A stretch of DNA of 64,000 nucleotides, taken from NCBI GenBank assembly GCA_021030915.1, contig JAGEMR010000037.1, positions 124,001 to 188,000 on the forward strand, written 5' to 3'. This document shows positions 12,247 to 22,908 of the stretch, piece after piece. Position 1 is the stretch's first letter. Each line of letters starts with the position of its first letter. Both the position numbers and the translations under genes were made by a program. The stretch comes from Astrothelium macrocarpum (taxonomy: Eukaryota; Ascomycota; Dothideomycetes; Trypetheliales; Trypetheliaceae). Below the pieces are notes generated by a model, which saw nothing but the letters and a program-made list of their open reading frames with translations, was not told the origin of the DNA and searched no databases.

Positions 12247-14157
12247 ATGTTCTATCATGGCTTGAGTGTGTTGCTCATGGCAGTTGCTGTTCAATCAGCG
12301 GCTGTCGATAAGCGGCAAGCTTCTTCTTCTGTTCCTCAATATTTCCAGACTACTCCAGAAGTCTTTGCGGGTATGCATTGTGGCGCCGGTAAAAAGAACT
12401 CCAAAAGTTGACCTCAATCCAGGCCCAACACCAACGGGACCAGCGCCATTCTTGGCCGAAACGAACCCAGCTCCATTCCCATCAGTCAGCTACATTCCGA
12501 ACACGCCTCTGGAAACACAGGTAAGATTCTCAGATTATCCACTTCATATACACTCGAAATCTAAATTAAATTGAAACTGTATTCTAATTCTCATATAGGT
12601 ACCGATTCAAGGCACTCCTGCTGGTGGCAACATATTTCAGCTCCATGGACAACTCTCACACTACTTCCCAAATCCAATTGGCTTTGGAGTTGACGAATAT
12701 TCGCTCCCTGCTGGTGCCAACATTACCTGGCTGAACATGCTGAGTCGCCACGGTGCTCGCTATCCAACAACAGGTAGTGGTACACCCACATTCGGTGCAA
12801 AGGTGCAAAATGCTACCGGCAAATTTCATGCTACTGGCGCACTTTCCTTTCTCAATACTTGGAACTACACGCTTGGACCGGGTGCCGAGATTCTCGTCCC
12901 AGTTGGGAAACAGGAATTGTTCGATTCTGGTGTCCTACATCAGTACGAGTATGGCCACTTGTACCCCAACAATGGTACCAAGATCATTGCCCGTTCGACC
13001 ACTGAAGACCGTATGACCAAGTCAGCGGAATATTTCCTTGCTGGTTTCTTTGGCTTGCAATGGCCACAAAATGCGACGCTGGAGTTAGTCATTGAGGAGA
13101 CAGGATTTAACAACTCCATGGCCGGGTACGTTATTCTCAAAGTATTGCACGATTAAGAGTTCTTTACGTGCTGACAGTGATAGATATGACGCTTGCAACA
13201 ACTCCAATGAAGCTGTATCATCGACTGGAAACACTGCTCTTGATCAATGGGCAGCAATTTACCTAGCCAATGCGACCGCTCGTCTTGCGCCTCTTGTTAC
13301 TGATCTTGACATCAACGTCACAGACGTGTACAACATGCAGTCCACCTGTGCTTATGAGACCGTTGGCTTGGGCTACTCTGAATTCTGTGACCTTTTTACG
13401 TACGAAGAATGGGAAGGTTACGAATACAGTGTGGATATCAACTTCGCAGGGTAAGATATAGTACAAGTCTCACTATCGTCACATCACTGATACCATTCAC
13501 CAGCAACGACGCCTTCCAGTCCCCAACCGGCCGTGCTGTGGGAATTGGCTATGTCCAAGAAGTTCTGGCTCGTCTCAACCATCACTTAATCACCAGCCCT
13601 ACCGCCCAAGTAAATTACACTTTGGACGGCATGGAGAGCACCTTCCCCCTAAACCAGTCTCTGTACTTTGACTTTTCTCACGACACCAATATCATGAGCA
13701 TCCTTACTGCATTCGGCTTCACCCAATTCGCACCAGTGCTACCCGCAACGCACATGGTCTCGCACGATCTGATTGTCTCGCATCTCGAGCCATTCGGTGC
13801 CCGCTTGGACATCGAACTCATCGAGACTCCGGCTCCTGTTTCCGCTGACCGGTCCAATCCGTCTGCAGTATATCTCGAGGGACCACCAACAACGTATATC
13901 CACTTCATCCTCAACCAGCGTACTTTGCCATTGTACAAATCATTCCCTGATTGTGGCGTGCGCGATGATGGTTGGTGTGAGGTCGGCACTTTCCTTGAGG
14001 TGCAGGAGAGCTCTTACGATTTGAGTCAATTTGAGTACGCATGCTTCGGTAAGTCAATGGGACTAAGAAATTATGTCACCGATAGCGCGCTAATGAATCG
14101 ACAGGTAACTATTCTTTGGTGCCTTATGGAGACATCACGGATGGCGCTCCCTTGTAA
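12247..14157 (+). CDS. secreted histidine acid phosphatase, phytase family (537 aa)
   Basis: Six exons: 12247-12370, 12423-12520, 12599-13125, 13184-13450, 13504-14048 and 14105-14157, all introns GT...AG and 52-78 nt. The N-terminus is a signal peptide (hydrophobic LLMAVAVQSAAV) followed by KR, a likely Kex2-type cleavage site. The nucleophile motif RHGARYP has its His at residue 125, and the proton-donor HD pair is at 398-399 (SHDTNIMS). Several N-x-S/T sequons and spaced cysteines fit an extracellular glycoprotein. Enzymes of this family release phosphate from phytate or other monoesters outside the cell or in the wall. The sequence alone does not separate a true phytase from a broad acid phosphatase. 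The last exon codes only 17 residues and is easily missed. Confidence 0.92.
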
Positions 14158-14741
14158 TTTAAGTATGATGTGTGTAACAGATGATGGGATAATTATGAGC
14201 TTTCATGCGACCAGAAATGTAGATATAAGTAATAGGTCAAATTTAATCAGTAATGATTTACTCAGACATCTTTTATCACCATCTTTCTTGCCGATGTATG
14301 TTCAATAAGTGAAGGAACTGTAGACATATTTTGACCAAGCTGGCGGTGGATGCTCGTAGAAATTAATGGTTACTAATACTAACTTGAATGATACGGCGAG
14401 TACAAGAGCTCACCACCGACTTTTTAATTGCGGTGGGCAATAAGTAACATTTGCTACCGGGATTCTCGGAGCGAGGGGAAGAAAGAGTATGGATCAATAT
14501 AATGGCCGGTTACCGAACACAGGTTTGGTGTTGTGTTGCTTTGAAAAAGTGTTCCATGATTGGCTTCGGAACAGATCAAACGGCAGAAAATGGTAAAGCT
14601 TCACCGCTAGACTATTGATTGGTGAGCGAATACACGCCTCGCTTAGGAACTTGCGCACACCACCTACTACATTCTACCACTACTGAATTCCGCCCTCGAC
14701 ATCCGACCTACATTGTCCATCCCAGGTCGTAGATTGTCACA
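14158..14741. other. intergenic region and eL8 promoter
   Basis: The left part is the phosphatase 3' flank (AT-rich). The right part (14650-14741) is a C/T-rich leader typical of ribosomal protein genes. No gene found. Confidence 0.55.
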
Positions 14742-15919
14742 ATGGTAAGCCTATCCTTGAGTTTTCGCGATCGGTCATGATGCCACCATTGCATTTCGAA
14801 GGACTCTGCACCTTCGTTGCTCTGTACATCAGGAATCCGCGGTGCCACCATGAAAATGGATCAGCATCTGCTGGCAGCAATTGGGCTTGAGCTGTAGTCC
14901 ATGGAAACATGATCTACAGTTCTTTAGAGATAAGAAATCGACGGTGAATCAGATTCGCTGATGTTTCTTTCTCAATGACAGCCTCCAAAAACCGGTAAAA
15001 AAGCCGCGCCGGCTCCCTTCCCTCAGGGTCGGGCTGCTGCTTCGAAGAAGAAGCCTCAAGTAAGTTCATGGTTGGGTTCACAATCAAGTTGGCAACAGCT
15101 GAAAACATTAGAATCCACTCATCGAGAGGCGGCCTCGAAATTTCGGGATTGGGCAAGACATTCAGCCAAAGCGCAACCTTTCGCGCATGGTAAAATGGTG
15201 AGCTTGACTTTTTTTTTTCCTGATGAGCTCTACTAAATACATCAGGCCTGAGTATGTCCGCCTCCAACGCCAGAAGAAGATCCTCAACCTCCGTCTCAAA
15301 GTGCCACCTGCGATTGCGCAATTCACCAACGTACTCGACCGCAACACCGCTGCACAAACATTTAAATTCCTAAACAAATATCGTCCTGAGACCAAGGCTG
15401 AGAAGAAGGAGCGGCTCCATAAAGAGGCCACTGCTATCTCTGAAGGCAAGAAGAAGGAAGATGTATCCAGCAAGCCATACGTTGTCAAGTTTGGTCTCAA
15501 CCATGTGGTTGGCTTGATTGAGAATAAGAAGACGGCTTTAGTGTTGATCGCTCACGACGTGGATCCCATCGAACTTGTGATTTTCCTCCCTGCATTATGT
15601 AGGAAAATGGGCGTTCCGTACGCCATCGTGAAGGGCAAGGCCAGGCTTGGTACTGTCGTTCACCAAAAGGTACGTTCACCCTTTCCGACTTCAGGATTCT
15701 AGTACCTAATGTGAATAGACTGCAGCGGTGCTTGCGATTACCGAGGTTCGCTCAGAGGATAAGTCGGAACTGTCGAAGATCCTTCAGGCAATCAAGGAAG
15801 GCTATACTGAGAAGTACGAGGAGAGCAGGAGGCATTGGGGTGGTGGTATCATGGGTGCGAAGGCCAATGCTCGGCAGGAGAAGAAGCGCAAGGCTCTAGA
15901 ATCTGCCATCAAGATCTAA
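14742..15919 (+). CDS. RPL8: 60S ribosomal protein eL8 (yeast L8, human L7a), 263 aa
   Basis: Five exons: 14742-14744, 14982-15059, 15112-15197, 15246-15669 and 15719-15919. The first exon is only the ATG, followed by a 237 nt intron, a common layout in fungal ribosomal protein genes where the first intron may help expression. The protein begins M-PPKTGKKAAPAP, has the conserved KNPLIERRPRNFGIG-like opening segment (here QNPLIERRPRNFGIG), the RNA-binding core with ALVLIAHDVDPIELV, then VPYAIVKGKARLG, and ends ALESAIKI. It is a component of the large ribosomal subunit. Length and motifs match the family throughout, so the gene is intact. Confidence 0.96.
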
Positions 15920-16475
15920 AGGAGTGGTTGAGTACTTCTTGTCCATCTTCACTGGGACTACTGGGAGTTTTTACCACTAGCATTATCTAACTGATTCCTT
16001 TCTATCCAATCTAAATGCTGTGCTGTCAATTCGATTCTCCTGAAACAAGTATATGCAATTGACCCGGACAGTTGGCTGATGGTAAATGTAGAAGACCCGG
16101 GCTGGAAAGACTACAAGTAAAAATGCGGAATTTGCTGGGCAAACTACTAAGGTTTGGAGGTAATTTCTGATCCTTTCAATACTTTCCTGAATTTCGTACT
16201 CGTTCTTCCGCCTACATTGGCCACTTATTGTTTGAATAATGTGTGTTTTGGTGGGATGAGATACGTGATCCGTCACTCATCTAAGCCAACCTAAAAGGTA
16301 GAAAATTTCAGAACGGTTCGTAACTGATCTGGACTTAGAACAGGATCCACCTTACAAAGAGTGGGGACAGACTAGGAAATCAACAGCAGTAGAAATGAGA
16401 CAGCTTGAAAGACAGGTGAAGCGGAGGTTAGCTGTTTAAAACGTTTGGCGCTCCTTCAAAAGACGCAGCTTGCTA
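15920..16475. other. intergenic region between convergent genes
   Basis: Lies between the 3' ends of eL8 (+) and the HeLo-like gene (-). A 97-codon minus frame at 15983-16276 has no recognisable content. No terminator-like hairpin or repeat stands out. Confidence 0.55.
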
Positions 16476-18770
16476 TCACTCCTCGTTGTGAACGCTCTTC
16501 CCAGTTCGCAGCCTCACTTCGCTAATATCTCTGGACTTATCGCGGATAGTTGCAGGATTGAAGTCGACGCTACTCGTTTTCAGGCCATAGTCATTGTCGT
16601 CGTCATCTTCGAACCAGGACATATCCGGATAGATACTAACCTCGGCGAACCGCCTGAGCATTTCTGGCCTTGACACTTTCTCACATAAAAATTTGTCCAG
16701 TCGTTCGCCTGCAGATGCGCACCGTCTGTATGTGTGTTTAGCGATTGCATTCACGTTGAAACCTGTTTCTGCTAAGACTCTACACCATGAGACATGGCAC
16801 CCTCTACTTAGAGCAAACAGCATCGGCGATTCATTTTGCTTGTTCAATAAGCACGGATTCGCTCCAAGGAGGAGGAAACGTCGGAGGCGGCCCTGGCCCC
16901 ATTCTGTTGAACCAAGTTGCAAACGGGCAAACAATCCGAGCAAAGTGTTGCCATTCTGGTCCTGCGAATTTGCGTCGAGTCCCAGCAAGCAGAATACCGA
17001 TTCGAATAGGCGCGCCTCTTCAGTAATATCCGCGGAGCGTTCCTCCGTAACAAATAGAGATTCGTCAAGCCGCAACGTGATTATCGATCTAAAAACGATA
17101 ACACATCGCAGTTCATTTGCAATCTCCTCCGTCGACAAGGCCTTAGGGTGCCGGAGAACAAGTTTTAGCACATCATACAATTCATACATCGGCATCCTCC
17201 ACGCGGCGTACGATGATACTGAATTGATTATTCCGTAATTGAGCAAGACTTCCACCATTTTCCATATTTGAGACTCTTTAGGACAGGGACTTATGAGTTC
17301 CAAGTTAGCAGTGGCGAACTGGTAGGCAATGATGTTCAACGGATTGGTTGCCTGTACAGGATGCGCTAAGGGACCCCATGTTTCGAGCAGGTAAGTTGTC
17401 ACATCCCATCTACGGGATAGAAGTGCTTTCTGAAATCGCGTAAGCATGATATTCAGATGCCCTGGACTAGAATGACTCGTAACCAGCTGATCTCGACCCG
17501 GTTCCCTTCAATCTGTCTCATGATGAACGTTCAAAAATGATAAAGTGCCTTCTTTCATTACTTCAATGAACTCATCAAGGGATCCATGTCGGAGAACATG
17601 TAGGATCGGCTCATCGTCTCTGCGAACTCCTGGACTATGAAGCTTGATTTTACATAGAGATTGTCGATGTAGCGTGTGATCGTATAGAATGCATGTTTGT
17701 AAAGCCCTTGAGGCCCACCGTGGATCTGGAATCAACGATAACTGAATCTCCACGCGTTCCCCAATAAATCCATTCGATTGCTCGTAGATCCGGTACGATT
17801 CAAAACAGAAATAACCAAGAAAATTTTTTATTTTCTTTCGATAGATTTGATGTCGTGCTTGCATACTATCATCGTGATGATTACGCATGGTCTGAGTTGA
17901 ATCTCGCCAGTGAGGATACGTAGTCTCTTGAGTATCACAATCAATCGTCGCTGTTGTCGAGAAATCTTTTTCTGCATGAAAATCTCGTTCGTCAGTCCTC
18001 TGACCTTCAGTCAAACAGAGTGTTTCGATCGCCTGTTGGCCGTGCTCCGACCCCCCACAACGCTTGGCGATTTGATCAAAGACGCCTTCTAATTGAAGTC
18101 GTGTTTCTGACTTGACAATCTCCTTAATCTCGAGAGGCAATGTACTGGTCAGGGCCAAGAGCCAATTTTGAGATTGATGGAGTTCGTGGAGGTCTGTAGT
18201 AATGGTAGAGAGCAGCTCATGGTGGGCGGTGTGTCGCTTCAAAATTTCGAGAGCTGACTCGAGGCCCGCTGAGGACAATTGGCTATAAAGAGGTTATTCT
18301 TTCGACTAGTCGCGTAAGTACTAGAACACTCCTAGTTACCTATTTAGCGAAGCACGCCATTTCTCGAGTACATCCATATCATCCTGTATCGATTTGAATT
18401 GTTTCTCAGTTCGTGAACTTTTAGCAATAGTAATCAGCTTTCTTGTCTGTTTCTCGAGTCCTTTCGTCTTGGTAATTCCCATTTGGGCATTCTCCAAGCC
18501 TCGCAGCAACGTTTGAATATTTTGTCTGTAGCGTACAATGTCTGATTCAATATTATGAGTATCGATCTTTATGCCAAGTGCTTTTGCTCTTTCATAGTCT
18601 GTCTGAAGGTCTTTGAGAAGGAGCATATAGTTTCCTAGCAAGCCCAATCGTGCAGCTAATGTTTTGGATAGGTCATTGCTATCTTGAACAACATTGACCA
18701 ATTTTGCAGTTGTTCCCACAGTCAGAGCAACGAGACCTATAAGCCCTGCAACACTAGATGCTGGATCCAT
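16476..18770 (-). pseudogene. HeLo-like (STAND N-terminal) / ankyrin-type protein gene with one in-frame stop
   Basis: Exon 1 runs 18770-18340, then a 57 nt intron (GTAACT...TAG), and exon 2 continues from 18282. The N-terminus (DPASSVAGLIGLVALTVG, then a helical bundle with many Leu) fits the fungal STAND N-terminal / HeLo-like domain, which in relatives targets membranes in cell-death signalling. A linker (about 145-390) follows. At 17508-17510 a TGA interrupts the frame. Exactly the same frame reopens and runs another 343 codons to 16476, with ankyrin-like spacing (LDANSQDQNGNTLL, LLLGANPCLL). I tried the GT/AG pairs around the stop and none restores the frame. Either a nonsense mutation (perhaps CGA to TGA) splits the gene, or stop-codon readthrough or a sequencing error is involved. 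Without the stop the product would be about 745 aa. The truncated product would be 402 aa. Confidence 0.6.
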
Positions 18771-19563
18771 GCTGATGTATGCAATCTCATGTAGTGTAAA
18801 CTAGAGGCGACAATGTATAGTCTGATTTAGCAGCCTCTCTAGATTGCAAGGGAGGCAGCACTTTCTGTCTCGAACAAGAGAGCGCGGTGATCTCTTTGTA
18901 TAAAGTGATAGCAAGAAATTGCACCGCCGCTGAACGACAAGGCTGACTGCAGGGCACGGAGCGAGGCTGATTGGACTGCATTGGAGCTTTGTAAACTTGC
19001 GCTCACCTCAACCCGATTGGAGGTGAAGCCGAGATAGAATGCCAGGATTTTACTTTCATGTTCACGAGGATTGACTGTGATTTGGAGATAGCTGTACATC
19101 GGGAGGCCAGATCCACTTGCTCAATCAACTTGCTCAATCCACTTGCTCAATCCACCTCTCAAAGCATTGCCCGTTCCCTGTTCTGTACTTTGACTGATCA
19201 CTGTCATGGAGCCCAGTGCTGCTATCATTTCGCTGTCCATAGGTATACTGTTGTTGTTAAATTCATTGCTGCCGTTGAGTCCACTGCTGCTGATTCCGCC
19301 AGAGTTCTACGGTAAAGTCCGCGGTGTTATCGGGTTTTAGAAAGGCATTCCGATGTTGTGGCGAAATTACCTTAGTCGGTAACCACTTTACTATTACTGA
19401 TATGGCAAAACACTGTACGGAGTAATCTATGCACTTTTCTTACAAGTCGGATAGTCCTTTGCCAAGCCTACACATTCCTTATAACTTTTGCCGCATGCCC
19501 AACCCCTCCATCGCTTTGCACATTTGTTACTTTTTCTAAATTGCCCCACCTAACGTCGTAAAC
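18771..19563. other. intergenic region between divergent genes
   Basis: Divergent promoters of the HeLo-like gene (-) and the cyclodeaminase-family gene (+). Apart from the short tandem repeat listed separately I see no structured element. No gene is supported; an 86-codon minus frame at 18839-19099 has no recognisable content. Confidence 0.5.
19111..19161 (+). repeat. 13-bp tandem repeat, about 3.9 units
   Basis: The unit ATCCACTTGCTCA appears at 19111, 19124 (one change, ATCAAC) and 19137, with a partial fourth copy from 19150. It sits in a divergent promoter region. Its function is unknown. Confidence 0.85.
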
Positions 19564-21125
19564 ATGCCACTTACTATCCTAACGGATCACGACGTTCGAT
19601 CAATTCTTCATTCTCTGGACAAGGAAGACGTATATGACATTCAGCAATCGCTGGCAGATGGGCTTCACTACTATTCAACGGCAACAGAAGAAAATGGCTG
19701 CTGTTCATCCTACCAACCTATGCGAACTTCGCTTCAACAGAATGATGGCTCTACTGTTCGTTCTGGCCCCCGGTAAAATTTGATCATTATATAAATACTA
19801 AAACATTTCAGACGCTCTTCATGCCAGCCAGCAGCAGCGACAGCCTCGGCGTCAAAATCGTAACCATCGGCTCCCCCAATCCCCCACGCAATCCCTCCAA
19901 CGCCTCCTCCAACCCCCTCGCCACCCTGGACCACCTCTCACTCTCTTCCCGCTCCGAAACCACCTCCACGACCTCCTCCTCGTCCATCTCCGCGCCCGCC
20001 TCCACCTTCTCCCCACCCCCCTCCGTCGCCAGCTCCACATCCACCACCCCCCGCGGCTCTCTCACCCTGCTGGGCCGCGACGGCACACCTCGCGCGCTGC
20101 TCAACGCCGAAGACCTCACCGCGTTCCGCACGGCGCTCGCGTCCGTCATGATCTTCAAGAAGCGCAGCACCGTGCACGACATTATGGTGTTTGGCGCAGG
20201 CAAGCAGGCATACTGGCATATACGGCTGGCGCTATTGTTGCGGCCAGACGAGGTGCACCATGTGACGATTGTGAATCGCGATTTTGGGAGGGGGTCGAGG
20301 TTGATCAGGCGGTTGTTTAATCCGTTTGAAGCTGACGATGAGGATGGAGATGGCGATGGTGAGGGGGAAGGTGGGGGTGGAGATCAGGGGAGGCCGTCAT
20401 CGGCGGCAAGGGTGGTGCCATTGCCGCAGAGAGCGAAGTTTGCGCTGTTGACGCCGAGCCATCATGAGTATGATCGGTTGTTGAAGGAGCAGGTGAGGAA
20501 GTCGGCGGCCATCTTTTTGACAACGCCGAGTACGGCGCCGTTGTTTCCGGCGGAGTGGTTGACGAGTACGGAGGGGAGGCGGAAAGGAAGATATATTGCT
20601 GCGATTGGTAAGTCGTGTCCGGCCTGTTACTCATGTCTCACAAGCGAATGATTTGGCTATATGCGGATGCTGATATTGGTATGCTGGGTAGGCTCGTACA
20701 AGCCGCATATGGTGGAGCTGCATCCAGACGTGCTGAAGCAGGCGGTTGCACCGCAGCATGATCATCGTCATTTCCATAAGCATGCGCGATCGGGTGGAGC
20801 GGTCCTTGTTGACAGTGTCGAAGCGTGTCTAAAAGAAGCGGGAGAAGTGATCCAGGCAGGTTTGAAGCCGGAGGAAGTGGTGGAGCTGGGCGAGCTTGTC
20901 ATGCTCAAGCGAGACAATGAGAGAAGGAGAGCTGAAGCTGGGGAGTCTGGGAAAGGAAAGAGTGGAATGGAAATTCAGGGGGATGGTGGCTTGATTGAAT
21001 GGTTGTCGAAGGGAAATGTCATCTATAAGAGTGTCGGACTAGGTTTGATGGATGTCATTACTGGAGGGGAGGTGGTAAGAATCGCGGATGAACGTGGAGT
21101 AGGTACTAGAGTGCATGGATTTTGA
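19564..21125 (+). CDS. ornithine cyclodeaminase / mu-crystallin family protein (473 aa)
   Basis: Three exons: 19564-19755, 19812-20607 and 20692-21125. The first intron must use the donor GTTCGT at 19756; the better-looking GTAAAA at 19773 throws the frame into a stop. With GTTCGT the protein reads through DGSTTLFMPASSS, the conserved substrate-pocket segment. The Rossmann NAD(P)-binding region is at about residues 170-210 (VFGAGKQAYWHIRLAL, VTIVNRDF), and GSYKPHMVELHP follows the second splice. Family members act on ornithine, ketimines or lysine-derived substrates, or are reductases; which applies is unclear. Unusual inserts are low-complexity: Ser/Pro at about 80-135 and Asp/Gly-rich near 240-255, lying in a stretch where the DNA flips from C-rich to G-rich. 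Confidence 0.85.
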
Positions 21126-21263
21126 AGTCCCATGATAACGGATAGATTTTCCCAAGTTCTTGAGAGGCAAACTCGGAACATGTCTATGTGACTATCACAG
21201 CTAATCATCAAATAGAATAGGTCGGGTATCTCTAAATCTATCGCTCAAACAGTCATTAGTATC

Positions 21264-22087
21264 TTAATGTTTTTTCACATCAGCCATCCAGGTCCTAGTC
21301 GACTTGGCGCTTTCATGGGCAGACTTGAAAACTTCACGACTTAGACATTAGTATTAGCTTCAGAACATTCAATGCTGTAACTTACGTTGTCGTTCAGTTT
21401 CATCTAAACCTCGTAGAAAGTCAGCACCCTCGCCGAGTGCCCCTCTGGGGTTATGAGCCTGATCTGCTATTTCCGCAGACCTCTTCTTGAAGGTCTTTTG
21501 CTCAGATGATCAGTCCATTTGGAGTGTGGCACCAACGTTGGGAGAAATTACGAACTTCCGTTAAAATGTCGACCATTTCCTCTTCCTCGAACAATTCCAA
21601 CATTCGTGCAGCCAGCGAATAGAAATGAGGAGCTTGTGCACGAAGATCAACAGTCCGGGGATCTGCCTTCAAAGCATTCATCACCCGCTGTGAAAGCGCT
21701 GCAGGAAGGTCAAGGGTTACAAGCGCACCCGTGCTTGTAGGCTGGCTAGATAAGAAAATATATTAAAATGACATGACGATCAAGAAAAGAAGCTTTTAGT
21801 CCATACCTAACCGCAAGCATCTCTCCAAGCCATAATGGAAGTTCAACCTTGGTGCCCTTTTTCAACTAGTTGCGCCTGTCAAGACCCGAGCGAGCATGCA
21901 ATGATGTAGAGAGCAGCAAGACATACATCACCGCCTGCATTACCATCAATGTATCCTAAACCGGGCACATCCAGCTCAAACTGACAGGGAACTTTCTGGT
22001 GGTATCCGTAAGCAGAATGGCAAGACCTGAGACATCAGGCAACGATACCTGAGCATCAGTTAAGATTGCATCGATATCGTAATACAT
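21264..22087 (-). CDS. PSF3: GINS complex subunit Psf3 (177 aa)
   Basis: Six exons on the minus strand: 22087-22049, 21995-21927, 21865-21807, 21745-21556, 21494-21386 and 21331-21264, with 53-61 nt introns. Splicing yields MYYDIDAILTDAQ, then VPCQFELDVPGLGYIDGN, KVELPLWLGEML, LDLPAALSQRVMNALKADP, LELFEEEEMVDILTE, TFKKRSAEIADQAHNPRG and a tail WMADVKKH, the standard Psf3 order and length (about 180). GINS (Sld5, Psf1-3) joins Mcm2-7 and Cdc45 in the replicative helicase in the nucleus. Two splice sites are weak: a GTTCGT donor at 21555 and a CGTGAAG acceptor before the last exon. Both are fixed by frame and conservation. It is transcribed divergently from BLM10. Confidence 0.9.
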
Positions 22088-22908
22088 TGCACCCTTCGCT
22101 TCCACCAAAAGGCAGAATCAGCAACATTCGCCACCGACCGGTTCATGCGCGTTCGTGGCAACGAGCTGCCTGCAGGCAGTGGAAGAGATTGCGCGTTCTG
22201 TACCTGCCTGGGCGTGTTGCAGTCAAATACGAGCGATGAGAAGCAGGCGGAAATCTTTTCGCGCCTGCAAAGGTTCGAGCTGAGACGCAATCGCGCGATA
22301 TTATGTTTTTTAATTTTTCGTGACCGCGACGCGAAGAACGCGCGGGTGTTGCAGCCTTTTCTGTTGCTGGAGTTGCAGAGCACTCTACCGCAAATGTACG
22401 TATCGGCCGTCCAGGCACCCAAGCCATCGTGAGCCAACGTTGGTTAGATCAAAGCTTCGACAATCCGGGATCCATTACGTACCCTTGGCTGCCTGAGTCA
22501 GGACTGGCGATCCAGCAGAAGCTCAACTTCCAGAAGAGGTCGTGTAGCAACAGCAGCTACACGCTCGCTTCTGGCCCTGAACTTGCAGGCACGACTCGTT
22601 TTCCCATCCTTGACACTTGCGCCTATGACCTTTCCGCAGCAATTCCAATCGTCCTCTTGTATTCCAGTGCAAAGTATTCCCGCTCGTTACGCCGCACGAA
22701 GTCATCCATCCCGGGCCGCCGGTTGAGTCGTGTGAGGTACACTATTTAGCTTCGCAATTTACTTGGTGTAAGTATGCCCATTCTCACACCTTCATATCTC
22801 GCTTTTGGCCTTTATAAGTAATATGTTGTAGCCTTCAGACTTCTCCATCTCCATTGAACACCTCTCTTTTCCTCTGCGGCGCCTCGTGCGCAACACCTTT
22901 CTCTACGG
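22088..22908. other. divergent promoter region PSF3 / BLM10
   Basis: About 820 bases between two divergent start codons. Open frames on both strands here (95-125 codons) overlap each other and show no family content, so I treat them as chance. The region just before BLM10 (22840-22900) is C/T-rich. Confidence 0.55.

Noticed and set aside
17440..17540. An intron removing the TGA in the HeLo-like gene
   Set aside because: The GT and AG sites tested (GTTCAT, GTCGAG, GTTACG with CTAG, CCAG, GAAG) either break the frame or leave a stop, and several would be too short.
22060..22437. Frames between PSF3 and BLM10
   Set aside because: They overlap the conserved PSF3 start or each other and have no domain content; the gap is a normal divergent promoter.
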